Source: JACPPO01 sp965262505 (GTDB lineage: Bacteria > Acidobacteriota > Vicinamibacteria > Vicinamibacterales > UBA2999). From it: a stretch of 64,000 nucleotides of DNA. The notes beneath the pieces were generated by a model. That model ran no database searches. It was not told where the DNA came from and saw nothing but the letters and a program-made list of their open reading frames with translations. The stretch is taken from NCBI GenBank assembly GCA_965262505.1, contig CBDHFM010000030.1, forward strand, positions 4,836,001 through 4,900,000, in the 5' to 3' direction. The position numbers and the translations under genes were made by a program. Positions 42,504-50,528 of this stretch are shown here, piece by piece; position 1 is the first letter of the stretch; each line of letters opens with the position of its first letter.

Positions 42504-43427
42504 TCATGCGGATGCCTTCTCGACGAAGACCGTACCGTGCGGGGCGCGATCCTCATCGAACGGGTAGTCCGCCGAATAGTAGTACAGCGCCAAGGACTTC
42601 CGGGAGCGGTCCGAGGGACAGGCAACGGGATGCGGGTGACCGTGGTAGCTGAAATTCGAGGCGTCGAACAGCACGGCTCGATTGAAGATCGGCTCGACGG
42701 TCCGCACGCACTGCCGGCCGCCACTGTCCCAGAGTTCCAGTGAGCCTCCCCAACTAGGCTCCCATGCCTTGTTGAGATAGATCAGCAGGTTCATGCGCCG
42801 GTACACTTTCAGGCGCTTGTGGATGTTGAAGTCGGCGTGAACTCCGAGCAAGCCGCCGGGCCGGATCTCGTGTAACCCGCCCCCACGCAGGTGGGGATCC
42901 GGCAACAGCCCGGCGATCCCCGTCAACTCCTCCAGAAACGTCACGAACGGCCCGGCGTTCAGCTGCGCGATGAGTGCGCTCGTGAACGGCCCCAGCCGCC
43001 GTACATCTTCCGTCGACCACTTCCGCTCGCGGGTGGAGTCGGTCTGATGCCAGGTGCCGCGGTCCATCGACTCGAACTCATCGAGGACGCGCTCGAGCAG
43101 CGGGACGTCCAACAGGTCATCCACGACGACGTGCGGAAACGGCTCGGCCCCTCGGTATGGCCGTCGGTGCTCGCGAGCCGGCCGCTTTAGGTGCTCTTCC
43201 GCGACGGCAGGCGCGGTGAGCGTCCGCAACTTGCCGTCGCAGTCGTCGATCCGCTTCCTCGCCCGGTCCAACTCCGCCGCGATGCCGCGGAGATCCGTCT
43301 TCGCGGCGCGTAGTTTATGCTTGAGTGAGCGAGCTTCTTTCCGGACTTCGTCCAGTCGCTCGGTCGCCTCGCGCAAGGTACGATAGACGCCAAAACCGGG
43401 AAGGTGTGTCAGCCAGCGAGGAGGCAT
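42504..43427 (-). CDS. 2OG-Fe(II) oxygenase (prolyl-4-hydroxylase-like) with N-terminal coiled coil
   Basis: A 307-residue protein. The N-terminal third (about 12-70: REATERLDEVRKEARSLKHK to DDCDGKLRTLTAP) is a coiled coil. The oxygenase domain (about 90-290) shows Fe ligands in GVHADFNIH (HxD) and YHGHPHP (distal His), and the 2OG-binding Arg in SDRSRKSLALYYYS. GGSLELWD is the typical strand before the distal His. Substrate unknown; relatives hydroxylate peptides or cap nucleotide sugars. ATG 43427 chosen over an upstream TTG. Divergent from the dehydrogenase gene with a 42-bp gap. Confidence 0.85.
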   Translation of the reverse strand: MPPRWLTHLPGFGVYRTLREATERLDEVRKEARSLKHKLRAAKTDLRGIAAELDRARKRIDDCDGKLRTLTAPAVAEEHLKRPAREHRRPYRGAEPFPHVVVDDLLDVPLLERVLDEFESMDRGTWHQTDSTRERKWSTEDVRRLGPFTSALIAQLNAGPFVTFLEELTGIAGLLPDPHLRGGGLHEIRPGGLLGVHADFNIHKRLKVYRRMNLLIYLNKAWEPSWGGSLELWDSGGRQCVRTVEPIFNRAVLFDASNFSYHGHPHPVACPSDRSRKSLALYYYSADYPFDEDRAPHGTVFVEKASA

Positions 43428-43469
43428 CAGCAGGGTCAACGAAGTCTATCGCATTTGGCGCAACGCCTT

Positions 43470-44297
43470 ATGACTACAGCAACCGCGATTCGAACGGTCG
43501 GTGTGATTGGCGCGGGCCGGATGGGCCAACCGATCATCGGCCACCTCGTACGCAAGGGTTTCACGGTGGTCGTCCACGACACCGATGAGGGGAAGCGCGA
43601 GGCGGTAGCCAGGCTGGGCGCCGGATGGGCCGCAGGTCCGGCGGCGCTGGCGCAGGGCTGCGACGCGATCCTCGTCTGTGTTGGCTACGATCAGGAGATC
43701 CGGGCGTTGATGTCGGCCGAAGGCCTGCTCAAGGCTACGCCGCACCCCGCAATCGTGGCGGTGCTGTCGACGGTGCGCCCGCGCACGGTGCAGGAGCTGG
43801 CGGATCTGGCCCGGCCGTCCGGGGTGCGGGTGGTGGACTCCACGGTCTGCCGCGGCGGCAGCGCGGCGGACGAGGGCACGCTGCTGTCGTTCATCGGAGG
43901 AGATGCCGACGTGGTGGAGCGGCTCAGGCCGGTGCTGGCCAGCTACTCGACCGATATCGTGCACACCGGCGGCGTGGGTACCGCGCAGGTCGCCAAGGCC
44001 GCCAACAACATGGTGATGTGGGCGTGCCTGGTGGCCAATCACGAGGCGCTGGCACTCGCGCAACGTTTTGGGATGGATGTCGAGCTGCTGCGTGCGGCGC
44101 TCCTGAAGAGCAGCGCGGAGAATTACGCGTTGCGGCACTGGGGCGCCAACACCATGGCATGGGCGGCCGACGACATGGAAATCGTCGAGACGATGGCTCA
44201 GGACGTCGGTGTCGGCCTACCGCAAGCGGCGTTGAACCGGGAGCTGTGCCGAACGCTCAAGCCGAAGCGGTTCCGGCTGGATGAGTACGGTGTGTAG
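43470..44297 (+). CDS. NAD(P)-dependent beta-hydroxyacid dehydrogenase family protein
   Basis: A 275-residue member of the 3-hydroxyisobutyrate/tartronate-semialdehyde reductase family. Rossmann motif GVIGAGRMGQP (GxGxxG at 13-18); substrate motif DSTVCRGGSAADEGTL (DxxVSGG-like, with Cys and Arg replacing Ser and Gly); catalytic Lys in AQVAKAANNMVM. The C-terminal helical domain is complete. The altered substrate motif suggests a non-standard hydroxyacid. ATG 43470 begins right after an upstream frame that adds an unconserved tail. Confidence 0.88.
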   Translation: MTTATAIRTVGVIGAGRMGQPIIGHLVRKGFTVVVHDTDEGKREAVARLGAGWAAGPAALAQGCDAILVCVGYDQEIRALMSAEGLLKATPHPAIVAVLSTVRPRTVQELADLARPSGVRVVDSTVCRGGSAADEGTLLSFIGGDADVVERLRPVLASYSTDIVHTGGVGTAQVAKAANNMVMWACLVANHEALALAQRFGMDVELLRAALLKSSAENYALRHWGANTMAWAADDMEIVETMAQDVGVGLPQAALNRELCRTLKPKRFRLDEYGV

Positions 44298-44406
44298 GGC
44301 TTGGCACGGGCATAGGGCGCGGCTTTTGCGAATCGCCGATTGCTGCGAGACGCGGGCATGTCCACCACAAAACCGGCTCAGCTCGTCGGACCGCTCACCT
44401 GCTATC

Positions 44407-44459
44407 GATCGTCCGGGCTCGCTTCGCGCCTACGCTGACTACGGTTTTACTCCGGACAT
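44407..44459. repeat. 53-bp dispersed repeat, copy 2
   Basis: Second copy of the repeat at 42426-42479 (GATCGTCCGGGCTCGC...CTCCGGACAT), same orientation. It ends 18 bp before the IS630 element at 44478. The surrounding 44298-44477 segment has no gene I can support. Confidence 0.85.
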
Positions 44460-44486
44460 ACCCGCACCTCGCAGTTAAAGCGCTTT

Positions 44487-45002
44487 TCATGACCGTGTGG
44501 CGGCCGCGTACCCGCAGTGCCGAACATAGTTGCGGCATTCGTCAGGGCTGAAGTGCGCCAAGCACTCGCCGAGGAACGGCCAGAGCGTCTCGGTGCTGCG
44601 ACAGCGAGCGGTGCGAACGAGGGCCTTGAGCTTCGCGAAGCAGAGCTCGATGGGATTGAGGTCCGGGCTGTAGGGTGGCAAGTACCAGAGGGTGGCCCCG
44701 GCGGCCTGGATGGCGCGTTGGATGCCGGCGACCTTGTGGGCCCCGAGATTGTCGGCAATGACGATGTCGCCGGGCTGCAGGGTCGGCACCAGGATCTGTT
44801 CGATGTAGGCGCGGAAGCTCTCGCCATCGATCGCGCCGTCGAAGACCCCCGGTGCGGTCAGCCCCGTGACCCGCAACGCGGCGAGAAACGTGCTGGTCTG
44901 CCAGCGCCCGCAGGGGGCGTGGTCGTGGACGCGCGCGCCGCGCGGTGCCCGGCCGTACCGCCGAAGCAGATTGGTGGTGCTGCCGGTTTCGTCCAGAAAC
45001 AC
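44487..45002 (-). CDS. IS630 transposase C-terminal part (ORFB, DDE domain)
   Basis: Encodes the catalytic part: FLDETGSTTNLLRRYGRAPR (first Asp), DIVIADNLGAHKV (second Asp), LWYLPPYSPDLNPIELCFAK (Glu). The frame is open and conserved upstream of the GTG at 45002 to the A6 tract (45097-45102): reading KNTVRPSEHDRPDVAAARVA, then WHAAAPTWDVAHLV, typical of IS630. So it is probably made as a fusion with ORFA by frameshifting at the A tract, not from its own start. Confidence 0.85.
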   Translation of the reverse strand: MFLDETGSTTNLLRRYGRAPRGARVHDHAPCGRWQTSTFLAALRVTGLTAPGVFDGAIDGESFRAYIEQILVPTLQPGDIVIADNLGAHKVAGIQRAIQAAGATLWYLPPYSPDLNPIELCFAKLKALVRTARCRSTETLWPFLGECLAHFSPDECRNYVRHCGYAAATRS

Positions 45003-45063
45003 GAGGTGGGCGACATCCCAGGTCGGCGCCGCCGCGTGCCACGCGACCCGCGCGGCCGCGACG

Positions 45064-45426
45064 TCAGGCCGATCGTGTTCGGACGGGCGGACCGTGTTTT
45101 TTAACGGTCAGGCCGAGGGCCCGCACGGCGCGCCAGACCGTCGGCACACTCGCGGGCGTGGCGAGGGCGTCCTTCAGCTCAGCCAGCGTGCGATCCGGGT
45201 GCGCCGCAATCAGCGCGGCCAAGGTGTGTAGGTGCGGCTCAAGCATGCAGCGCCGTCCATGTCGCTGGACGCGAGGCGCCACCTCGCCCGTGTCGCGCCG
45301 CCGCTGTTTCAGTAGCCGCACCCACGACCCGCTCACGCGGTACTTCGCCGCCACCTCGGCCGCCGTCATCCCGGCATCGCTGTCGAGGAGCGCCCGCTCT
45401 CGCAGATCCATCGAATAGGCACGCAT
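45064..45426 (-). CDS. IS630 transposase N-terminal part (ORFA, helix-turn-helix)
   Basis: A 120-residue N-terminal half with the IS630 start (MRAYSMDLRERALLDSDAGM) and HTH (TAAEVAAKYRVSGSWVRLLK). It runs past the A6 tract in the codon context GTT AAA AAA CAC and stops soon after. To reach ORFB the ribosome or polymerase must shift +1 (or -2), for instance by losing one A. This may be programmed, as in many IS630 relatives, or a disabling mutation. Confidence 0.85.
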   Translation of the reverse strand: MRAYSMDLRERALLDSDAGMTAAEVAAKYRVSGSWVRLLKQRRRDTGEVAPRVQRHGRRCMLEPHLHTLAALIAAHPDRTLAELKDALATPASVPTVWRAVRALGLTVKKHGPPVRTRSA

Positions 45427-45507
45427 CGGGCCTCCTGCATCGGTGCGCGCAGAAGTACCACGACCGCCCCAGGTAGTACAAGGCCTATTTGAAAAGCGCT
45501 TTAGCAG

Positions 45508-46332
45508 GGCATTGTCAAGTTGAGGCGGGAACTGGCAGTGTAGGGCGATGACGAGCCACGCGCCCAGCTACCACGGCTACCGCTTCCCGCCCGAGATCAT
45601 CAGCCACGCCGTCTGGCTCTACCACCGCTTTTGTCTCAGCTTCCGCTTTGTCTCAGCTTCCGCGATGCCGAGGACGTGCTCGCTCAGAGGGGCGTCACGG
45701 TCACCTACGAGACGATTCGGCAGTGGTGTCACACGTTTGGGCCCGACTACGCGCGGACGCTTCGCCGCCGACGCGGTCGGATGGGCGACATGTAGTATCT
45801 GGACGAGTTGTTCGTGAATATTCAGGGCCGCCGGCAGTATCTCTGGCGGGCCGTCGACCAGGACGGTGACGTGCTGGACATCCTCGTCCAGTCCCGGCGG
45901 GATCGAGGTGCGGCCACGCGTTTTTTTCGGAAACTGTTGAAAACCAAGGGCCGCGTGCCGCAACGTTTGATCACGGACAAGCTCCTCAGCTACGGGGCGG
46001 CGCACCGCACGGTCATGCCGTCAGTGATGCATAGCACCAGGCAATACGAGAACAACCGAGCCGAGGTCTCGTATCAACCGACGCGGCACCGCGAGCGCCA
46101 GATGCGACGGTTCAAGTCGGTCGGACACGCGCAACGCTTCTTGTCCGTGCACGGGCTCGTGCAGAACCTCTTTCGTGTGGGGCGCCACTTACTCCGAGCT
46201 GTGCACCACCGGCTGTTGCGTACCCGTGCCTTCGGGGTCTGGCGGGAGGCGACGTGTGTCTAAATCGGAGGGATGAGTTATCGTCGCGTCGGAGGGCGAA
46301 GCCCGTCCGTTCAACGTCAACTTGACAGTGCC
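45508..46332 (+). mobile_element. IS6-type insertion sequence, decayed transposase
   Basis: An 825-bp element (IS6/IS26 size) with inverted ends GGCATTGTCAAGTTGA (45508-45523) and TCAACTTGACAGTGCC (46317-46332), 15 of 16 matching. No 8-bp target duplication is seen (TTTAGCAG versus TTCCCGCC), so the flanks have recombined or diverged. It starts 4 bp after the IS630 target site. Its right end lies 8 bp before the antiporter ATG. A further identical end is at 47472-47487. Confidence 0.87.
45548..46263 (+). pseudogene. IS6-family transposase pseudogene (17-bp duplication and amber stop)
   Basis: The N-terminus HGYRFPPEIISHAVWLYHRF and the later YLDELFVNIQGRRQYLWRAV (first Asp), LITDKLLSYG (second Asp) and ENNRAEVSYQPTRHRERQM (Glu) define an IS6-type transposase. 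Two lesions break it: a 17-bp tandem duplication (45629-45645 and 45646-45662) shifts the frame, and a Trp codon position before YLDELF has become TAG (45793-45795) in the original frame. It cannot make a full protein. Confidence 0.92.
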
Positions 46333-46340
46333 TTCCCGCC

Positions 46341-47399
46341 ATGGAACATCTGATCCCTCAGTCCACCTTCGACAACCTGCCGGTTCTTGCACTGCTTGCC
46401 ATCACCGGCGTCGCCTTCGCGGTCCTGATCAAAGGTGCGGACTGGCTCGTCGAAGGCGCCTCGGGTCTGGCCTATCGGCTGGGCATGCCCAAAGTCATCG
46501 TCGGGGCGACGATCGTGTCCCTGGGGACCACGAGTCCAGAGGCGGCTGTCTCGGTGATGGCGGCCTGGAATGGTAACCCCGGGTTGGCTCTGGGCAATGC
46601 GGTGGGTTCCATCATCGCGGATACCGGTCTTATTTTCGGCGTCGGTTGCCTGATGGTCGCCTTGCCCGCCGATCGTTTCGTTCTCGGCCGTCAGGGCTGG
46701 GTGCAGTTTGCCAGCGGAATGCTTCTCGCAGTGTTGTGCTTCGCGGTACTCGTGATTCCGGGGGTTGACCCCGAACTGGGTCGGGAGGTCGGCTTTCTAT
46801 TGCTGGTCGCGCTGGCCGGCTACTTGTGGATCAGTGTTCGCTGGGCGCGAGATCATCCCCAGGGCGAGCCCTTCGTGGTCCCTGAAGATCTCAAGGAGTT
46901 GGACGGCGTCGTTCTTCCCCGCGAACACAAACCTCACGGGCTGGCAATGCTGATCGGCATGGTGGTCGTGGGGTTTGGGCTGGTCATTGTTTCGAGCCAG
47001 GTCGTCGTCATTTCGGCTAGTGCCCTAGCCAGCCAGTGGGGCGTACCAGACCTCGTCATTGCATCCACCATCGTGGCCTTCGGAACGTCGCTACCGGAGC
47101 TCGTCGTGGGGATCACCTCCATAAGGAAAGGGCATGCTGAGCTGCTGGTAGGAAACGTCATCGGCGCCGATATCCTCAACGTCTTGTTCGTCATCGGAGC
47201 TTCAGCTGCGGCCAGCGGCCTGCCGATCGACAACAGTCTATTTCTGTATCTCCATCTGCCGACGATGCTGATCATCCTGACGATGTTGAGGGTGTTCATC
47301 TTCTCCGCCGTCAAGAATGGGACGTTCCAGCGCTGGCATGGAGTACCGTTGCTGGTCAGCTACTGCCTGTTTGTCGTCTTGCAGTACGTGCTTGCATGA
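46341..47399 (+). CDS. Na+/Ca2+ antiporter, YrbG/NCX-like
   Basis: A 352-residue cation/Ca2+ exchanger with about ten helices in two inverted halves. The alpha-repeats are clear: GATIVSLGTTSPEAAVSVMA with LGNAVGSIIADT, and ASTIVAFGTSLPELVVGITS with VGNVIGADILNVL. An insert loop at residues 165-200 links the halves. Codon use seems slightly less GC-extreme than in its neighbours. ATG 46341 is 8 bp after the IS6-type end, and another IS6-type end lies 72 bp after the stop, so the gene sits in a composite-transposon-like frame. Confidence 0.92.
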   Translation: MEHLIPQSTFDNLPVLALLAITGVAFAVLIKGADWLVEGASGLAYRLGMPKVIVGATIVSLGTTSPEAAVSVMAAWNGNPGLALGNAVGSIIADTGLIFGVGCLMVALPADRFVLGRQGWVQFASGMLLAVLCFAVLVIPGVDPELGREVGFLLLVALAGYLWISVRWARDHPQGEPFVVPEDLKELDGVVLPREHKPHGLAMLIGMVVVGFGLVIVSSQVVVISASALASQWGVPDLVIASTIVAFGTSLPELVVGITSIRKGHAELLVGNVIGADILNVLFVIGASAAASGLPIDNSLFLYLHLPTMLIILTMLRVFIFSAVKNGTFQRWHGVPLLVSYCLFVVLQYVLA

Positions 47400-47471
47400 T
47401 CGGGGAGGGCATTCTCAATTCGAGAAGACAATGATGGACGCCGAGTCTTCGAGGGATCGGTGCGCTTCTCG

Positions 47472-47487
47472 TCAACTTGACAGTGCC
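47472..47487. repeat. Solo IS6-type inverted-repeat end
   Basis: TCAACTTGACAGTGCC, identical to the right end of the IS6-type element (46317-46332) and in the same orientation. It contains a consensus TTGACA (47477-47482). No transposase is attached. It marks a second IS6-like copy lost by deletion, or the far edge of a composite unit containing the antiporter. Confidence 0.75.
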
Positions 47488-47509
47488 GGGTCGGCTGAGT
47501 TTTTGGACA

Positions 47510-47610
47510 CTACGCGATCCTCTCGGTCGGCCGTTCGGCCTCGGCGTGCGCGAATCCGCCGGCCTTGGGCAGCGCCTTGCCATTAGGCAGTTTGATCGTT
47601 GTGACGCAAC
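47510..47610 (-). pseudogene. Possible C-terminal remnant of an unidentified (transposase-like) gene
   Basis: On the minus strand a frame reads VTTIKLPNGKALPKAGGFAH then AEAERPTERIA and stops at 47510-47512. Codon use looks coding and it lies between the solo IS end and the cupin operon, as an IS remnant would. No start and no family; may be chance. Confidence 0.2.
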
Positions 47611-47628
47611 CCGAAGTAGGATCCGGTA

Positions 47629-48222
47629 ATGGCTGAAGACAGGAAGGACGCGGCGGCACCCGAGGTGGTCGCGAACGAGTCGCACTACCACAGCAAGAAG
47701 GATCGGGTGTTCGTGCGGGCGATCCAGGGGCATTACAACCTAAAGGAAGAGCTCGCGCGGCTGCGCTCGATGCCGCGCGTGAGGAAGGGGCGCTCGATCG
47801 CCTTCACCGACGGTCCGCAGACCTTCAGCCGCCATTACGTCGAGCCCAAGGACGGGATTACGCAGATGTTCCATCTCCATGTGGAGGAGTGGGCACCTGG
47901 CGCGAAATCACAGAAGCACGGCCACGTGAACGAGGCCTCGTTCTATATCCTCGACGGCGAGGGCTACGAGATTCACGACGGCGTCCGCTACGACTGGAAG
48001 GCGGGCGACGTGTCGATCGTGCACAACAACTGCGTGCACCAGCATTTCAACGCGAGCGCCACCAAGCCGGCCCGAGCGCTGGTCATGAAGACGAAGCCGA
48101 TGTTCATGTTCATGAACATGCTCTTCCAGCAGATGGTGGAGCCGCGCCCGACCGTGCCCGCGCCAGGGGCCGAGGGCTTCCGGGTGCGCGAGCGCGAAGA
48201 CAACTTCAACCACTGCGAGTAA
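47629..48222 (+). CDS. Cupin-domain protein A (module 1)
   Basis: A 197-residue single-cupin protein. A conserved N-terminal block GHYNLKEELARLRSMPRV and QTFSRHYVEPKDGITQMFHL precede the cupin: motif 1 KHGHVNEASFYILDGEGYEI, motif 2 GDVSIVHNNCVHQHFNAS. The His/Glu/His set could hold one metal ion. No signal peptide, so cytoplasmic. Close paralogue of the protein at 49960 (same blocks, long identical stretches). A weak AGGA at -12 precedes ATG 47629. First gene of the cupin/binding-protein operon. Confidence 0.88.
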   Translation: MAEDRKDAAAPEVVANESHYHSKKDRVFVRAIQGHYNLKEELARLRSMPRVRKGRSIAFTDGPQTFSRHYVEPKDGITQMFHLHVEEWAPGAKSQKHGHVNEASFYILDGEGYEIHDGVRYDWKAGDVSIVHNNCVHQHFNASATKPARALVMKTKPMFMFMNMLFQQMVEPRPTVPAPGAEGFRVREREDNFNHCE

Positions 48223-48236
48223 GGGGGACGTCGACC

Positions 48237-48851
48237 ATGGCGTGGAGCGAATCGAAGGCGTGGATGAAGGGCACCGCCAACCAGCAGTTCTACCAGGCGC
48301 TGCTGGACGATGCGGCGGTGGCGCCGGCGAGGAATGCAAAACGGCGAAAGGTGATTCAACCCGAGGACATGCCGTGGGAGATGTCGCGTCAGGGGCTCCT
48401 CAAGCACCTGATCAACGAGGCCATGAACACGCGTATGGAGACGGTGGACGCCTACATGCAGATCATTCCGCCCGGCAGCCGCTCGGGAAAGCACCGGCAC
48501 CTGGCAGAGGAGTGCCTGTACGTGCTGGAGGGGCGCGGCCACGACCTGCACCAGGACTGCGACGTGGAGATCACCGACACGTACCACTGGACGCCGCAGG
48601 AGGAAGTGAAGCGCTATGAGTGGGAGGCGGGTGACGTTATCTATATTCCGCCGAACACGATTCACCAGCACGTCAACGCAAGTTCGGATCAGCCGGTGCG
48701 CCTCATCTCGGTGATCAACCGGATCTTCAAGGCCTGCGGGTTGAACGACCTCGAGCAGATCGAGGACGCGCCGGAGTACGACGCGGCCGTGGTGCTCAAC
48801 GCGGAGATCGTGGAACGCTATCTGCGAGGCCGTGTCGCGGCGACACGTTGA
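48237..48851 (+). CDS. Cupin-domain protein B (module 1)
   Basis: A 204-residue cupin: motif 1 GSRSGKHRHLAEECLYVLEG, motif 2 GDVIYIPPNTIHQHVNASSD, giving His/His/Glu/His metal ligands. IQPEDMPWEMSRQGLLKHLI precedes the barrel. The C-terminal ~35 residues are helical (VVLNAEIVERYLRGR). ATG 48237 follows AAGGGGGACG 14 bp after the previous stop. More distant from protein A than A is from its paralogue. Role unknown; cupins linked to transport often act as dioxygenases or isomerases. Confidence 0.87.
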   Translation: MAWSESKAWMKGTANQQFYQALLDDAAVAPARNAKRRKVIQPEDMPWEMSRQGLLKHLINEAMNTRMETVDAYMQIIPPGSRSGKHRHLAEECLYVLEGRGHDLHQDCDVEITDTYHWTPQEEVKRYEWEAGDVIYIPPNTIHQHVNASSDQPVRLISVINRIFKACGLNDLEQIEDAPEYDAAVVLNAEIVERYLRGRVAATR

Positions 48852-48861
48852 GGCGAGAGAC

Positions 48862-49941
48862 GTGACTCTTGATCGCCGCGCATTTCACCGCGCCCTGCTG
48901 GGGCTCTTCGTCGTCCCCGCGGCGGCGTGCGCGCGCCGCGACGCGTCGGATTCGCCGCATCGCGCGCTCTACCTGCTGGACGACGGCGAGCGGCAGGACC
49001 GCCTGCTCGCCGGAGCGAGGCGGGAAGGGGTGGTGGTCATCTACACGTCGCTCAATACACAGGACTCCGTGCCGCTGGCTTCTGCCTTCGAGACGCGCTA
49101 CGGCGTCAAGACCGAGCTCTGGCGCTCCAGCAGCGAGCGCGTCGTGCAGCGCGCCGTCGCGGAGGCACGGGCCGGCCGCTTCACCTGCGACGTTGTGGAG
49201 ACAAACGGCCCCGAAATGGAGGCCTGTTTCCGCGAAGCGTTGCTCGAACAGTTCCACAGCCCCCACTTCACCGACCTGGCGCCGGCCGCGTTTCCGGAGC
49301 ACCGGTACTACGTGGCCGACCGCTTCAACTTCTTCACCATCGCCTACAACACCACGCTGGTGCAGCCGTCCGAGGTGCCCAGTTCTTACGACGACCTGCT
49401 GCACCCGCGGTTTACGGGCAGGCTCGGCCTCGAAGCCGGCGACGTCGACTGGTTCGGAGCGATGATGAAGCACATGGGCGAGGAGAAGGGGCTGACGTTT
49501 TTCGCCAGCCTGGCGAAGATGCAGCCGCAGATCCGCAGCGGCCACACGCTGATGGGACAAGTCGTTGCCTCGGGCGAGATCCCGATCGCCGCGAACATCT
49601 ACAACCACAACGCGGAGCGCCTGGCCGTGCAGGGCGCCCCGATCCGCTGGAAAGCGCTCGACCCCACGTTCGGCCGGCCCAATGCCGTCGGCGTCACGCG
49701 GCGCGCGCCGCACCCCCACGCCGGGCTGCTGTTTGCCGACTTCCTGCTCTCGCGCGAGGGGCAAACGATCCTCAGGGACCGAAATCGCGTCCCCGCGAGC
49801 CTCGCCGTGGAGTCGCACCTGAACGATTTTCCATTCGAGGTGATCGACCCCATGATCACGCTGGACGAGGACGAGAAGTGGTCGACGATGTGGTCGGATC
49901 TCTTCCTCAAGGGACAACGTGTCCCGAGGGACGTCGCCTGA
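48862..49941 (+). CDS. ABC substrate-binding protein SBP1 (iron/thiamine/polyamine-type fold)
   Basis: A 359-residue extracytoplasmic binding protein. N-terminus LDRRAFHRALLGLFVVPAAAC resembles a Tat-like (RR) signal ending in a lipobox. The fold of the FbpA/ThiB class follows: GVVVIYTSLNTQDSVPLASA, VVETNGPEMEACFREALLEQ, RFNFFTIAYNTTLVQPSEVP, GLEAGDVDWFGAMMKHMG, GRPNAVGVTRRAPHPHAGLL. GTG 48862 is chosen because it follows AGGCGAGAGA; an upstream GTG at 48832 lies inside the previous gene. Paralogue of SBP2 and SBP3. No permease is adjacent. Confidence 0.88.
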   Translation: MTLDRRAFHRALLGLFVVPAAACARRDASDSPHRALYLLDDGERQDRLLAGARREGVVVIYTSLNTQDSVPLASAFETRYGVKTELWRSSSERVVQRAVAEARAGRFTCDVVETNGPEMEACFREALLEQFHSPHFTDLAPAAFPEHRYYVADRFNFFTIAYNTTLVQPSEVPSSYDDLLHPRFTGRLGLEAGDVDWFGAMMKHMGEEKGLTFFASLAKMQPQIRSGHTLMGQVVASGEIPIAANIYNHNAERLAVQGAPIRWKALDPTFGRPNAVGVTRRAPHPHAGLLFADFLLSREGQTILRDRNRVPASLAVESHLNDFPFEVIDPMITLDEDEKWSTMWSDLFLKGQRVPRDVA

Positions 49942-49959
49942 CGGCGACCGGAGGCCGCC

Positions 49960-50511
49960 ATGGGCAGAGAATCGCATTTCACCGCTAAGAAGCCGCGTGT
50001 CTTCGTTCGCGGCATGCAGGGACACTACAACCTCAAGGAGGAGCTCGCACGGTTGCGCTCGATGCCGCGCGTCGTCCGGGGCCGCGAGCTCAAGTTCAAC
50101 GACGGCCCGCAGACCTTCAGCAAGCATTTCGTCGAGCCTGTCGATGGACTGACGCAGACGCTGCATGTTCACCTGGAGGAATATGCCCCGGGCGGGCGCA
50201 ACCAGAAGCACGGGCACGTGAACGAGGCGGCCTTCTACATTCTGGACGGCGAGGGCTACGAGATTCACGACGGCATCCGCTACGATTGGAAGGCTGGCGA
50301 CACCGTTGTCGTCCACAACAACTGCGTGCATCAGCATTTCAACGCGAGCGCAACGAACCCGGCCCGCGCGCTCGTGATGAAGACGAAGCCGATGTTCCTG
50401 TTCATGAACATGCTCTTTCAGCAGACGGTAGAGCCGCGTCCGACCGAGCCGGCGCCGGGCGCCGAGGGGTTCGAGGCGCGAGAGGAACAGAACTTCAACC
50501 ACGATGAATAG
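49960..50511 (+). CDS. Cupin-domain protein A' (module 2)
   Basis: A 183-residue paralogue of the cupin at 47629: GHYNLKEELARLRSMPRV is identical, and KHGHVNEAAFYILDGEGYEI, GDTVVVHNNCVHQHFNAS and PMFLFMNMLFQQTVEPRPTE differ in only a few residues. The metal ligands (HGH, E, H) are kept. The two genes are similar at DNA level too, indicating a fairly recent duplication of the cupin unit. It follows SBP1 by 18 bp and precedes the bicupin by 17 bp. Confidence 0.88.
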   Translation: MGRESHFTAKKPRVFVRGMQGHYNLKEELARLRSMPRVVRGRELKFNDGPQTFSKHFVEPVDGLTQTLHVHLEEYAPGGRNQKHGHVNEAAFYILDGEGYEIHDGIRYDWKAGDTVVVHNNCVHQHFNASATNPARALVMKTKPMFLFMNMLFQQTVEPRPTEPAPGAEGFEAREEQNFNHDE

Positions 50512-50528
50512 ATCGACCTGGGAACCGC

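Larger units (their letters stand above)
44478..45501 (-). mobile_element. IS630-family insertion sequence 2 (split transposase)
   Basis: A 1024-bp element flanked by TA (44476-44477, 45502-45503). Inverted ends: AAAGCGCTTTTCA at 44478 and its complement ending at 45501 (TAAAGCGCTTTTCA counting the TA). The transposase is in two frames on the minus strand joined at a run of six A. A distinct subgroup from the IS630 at 6349. Confidence 0.88.

Noticed and set aside
48796..50502. 568-codon minus-strand frame across cupin and SBP1 genes
   Set aside because: Crosses several well-supported plus-strand genes, has no domain, and keeps open only because of GC-rich third positions.
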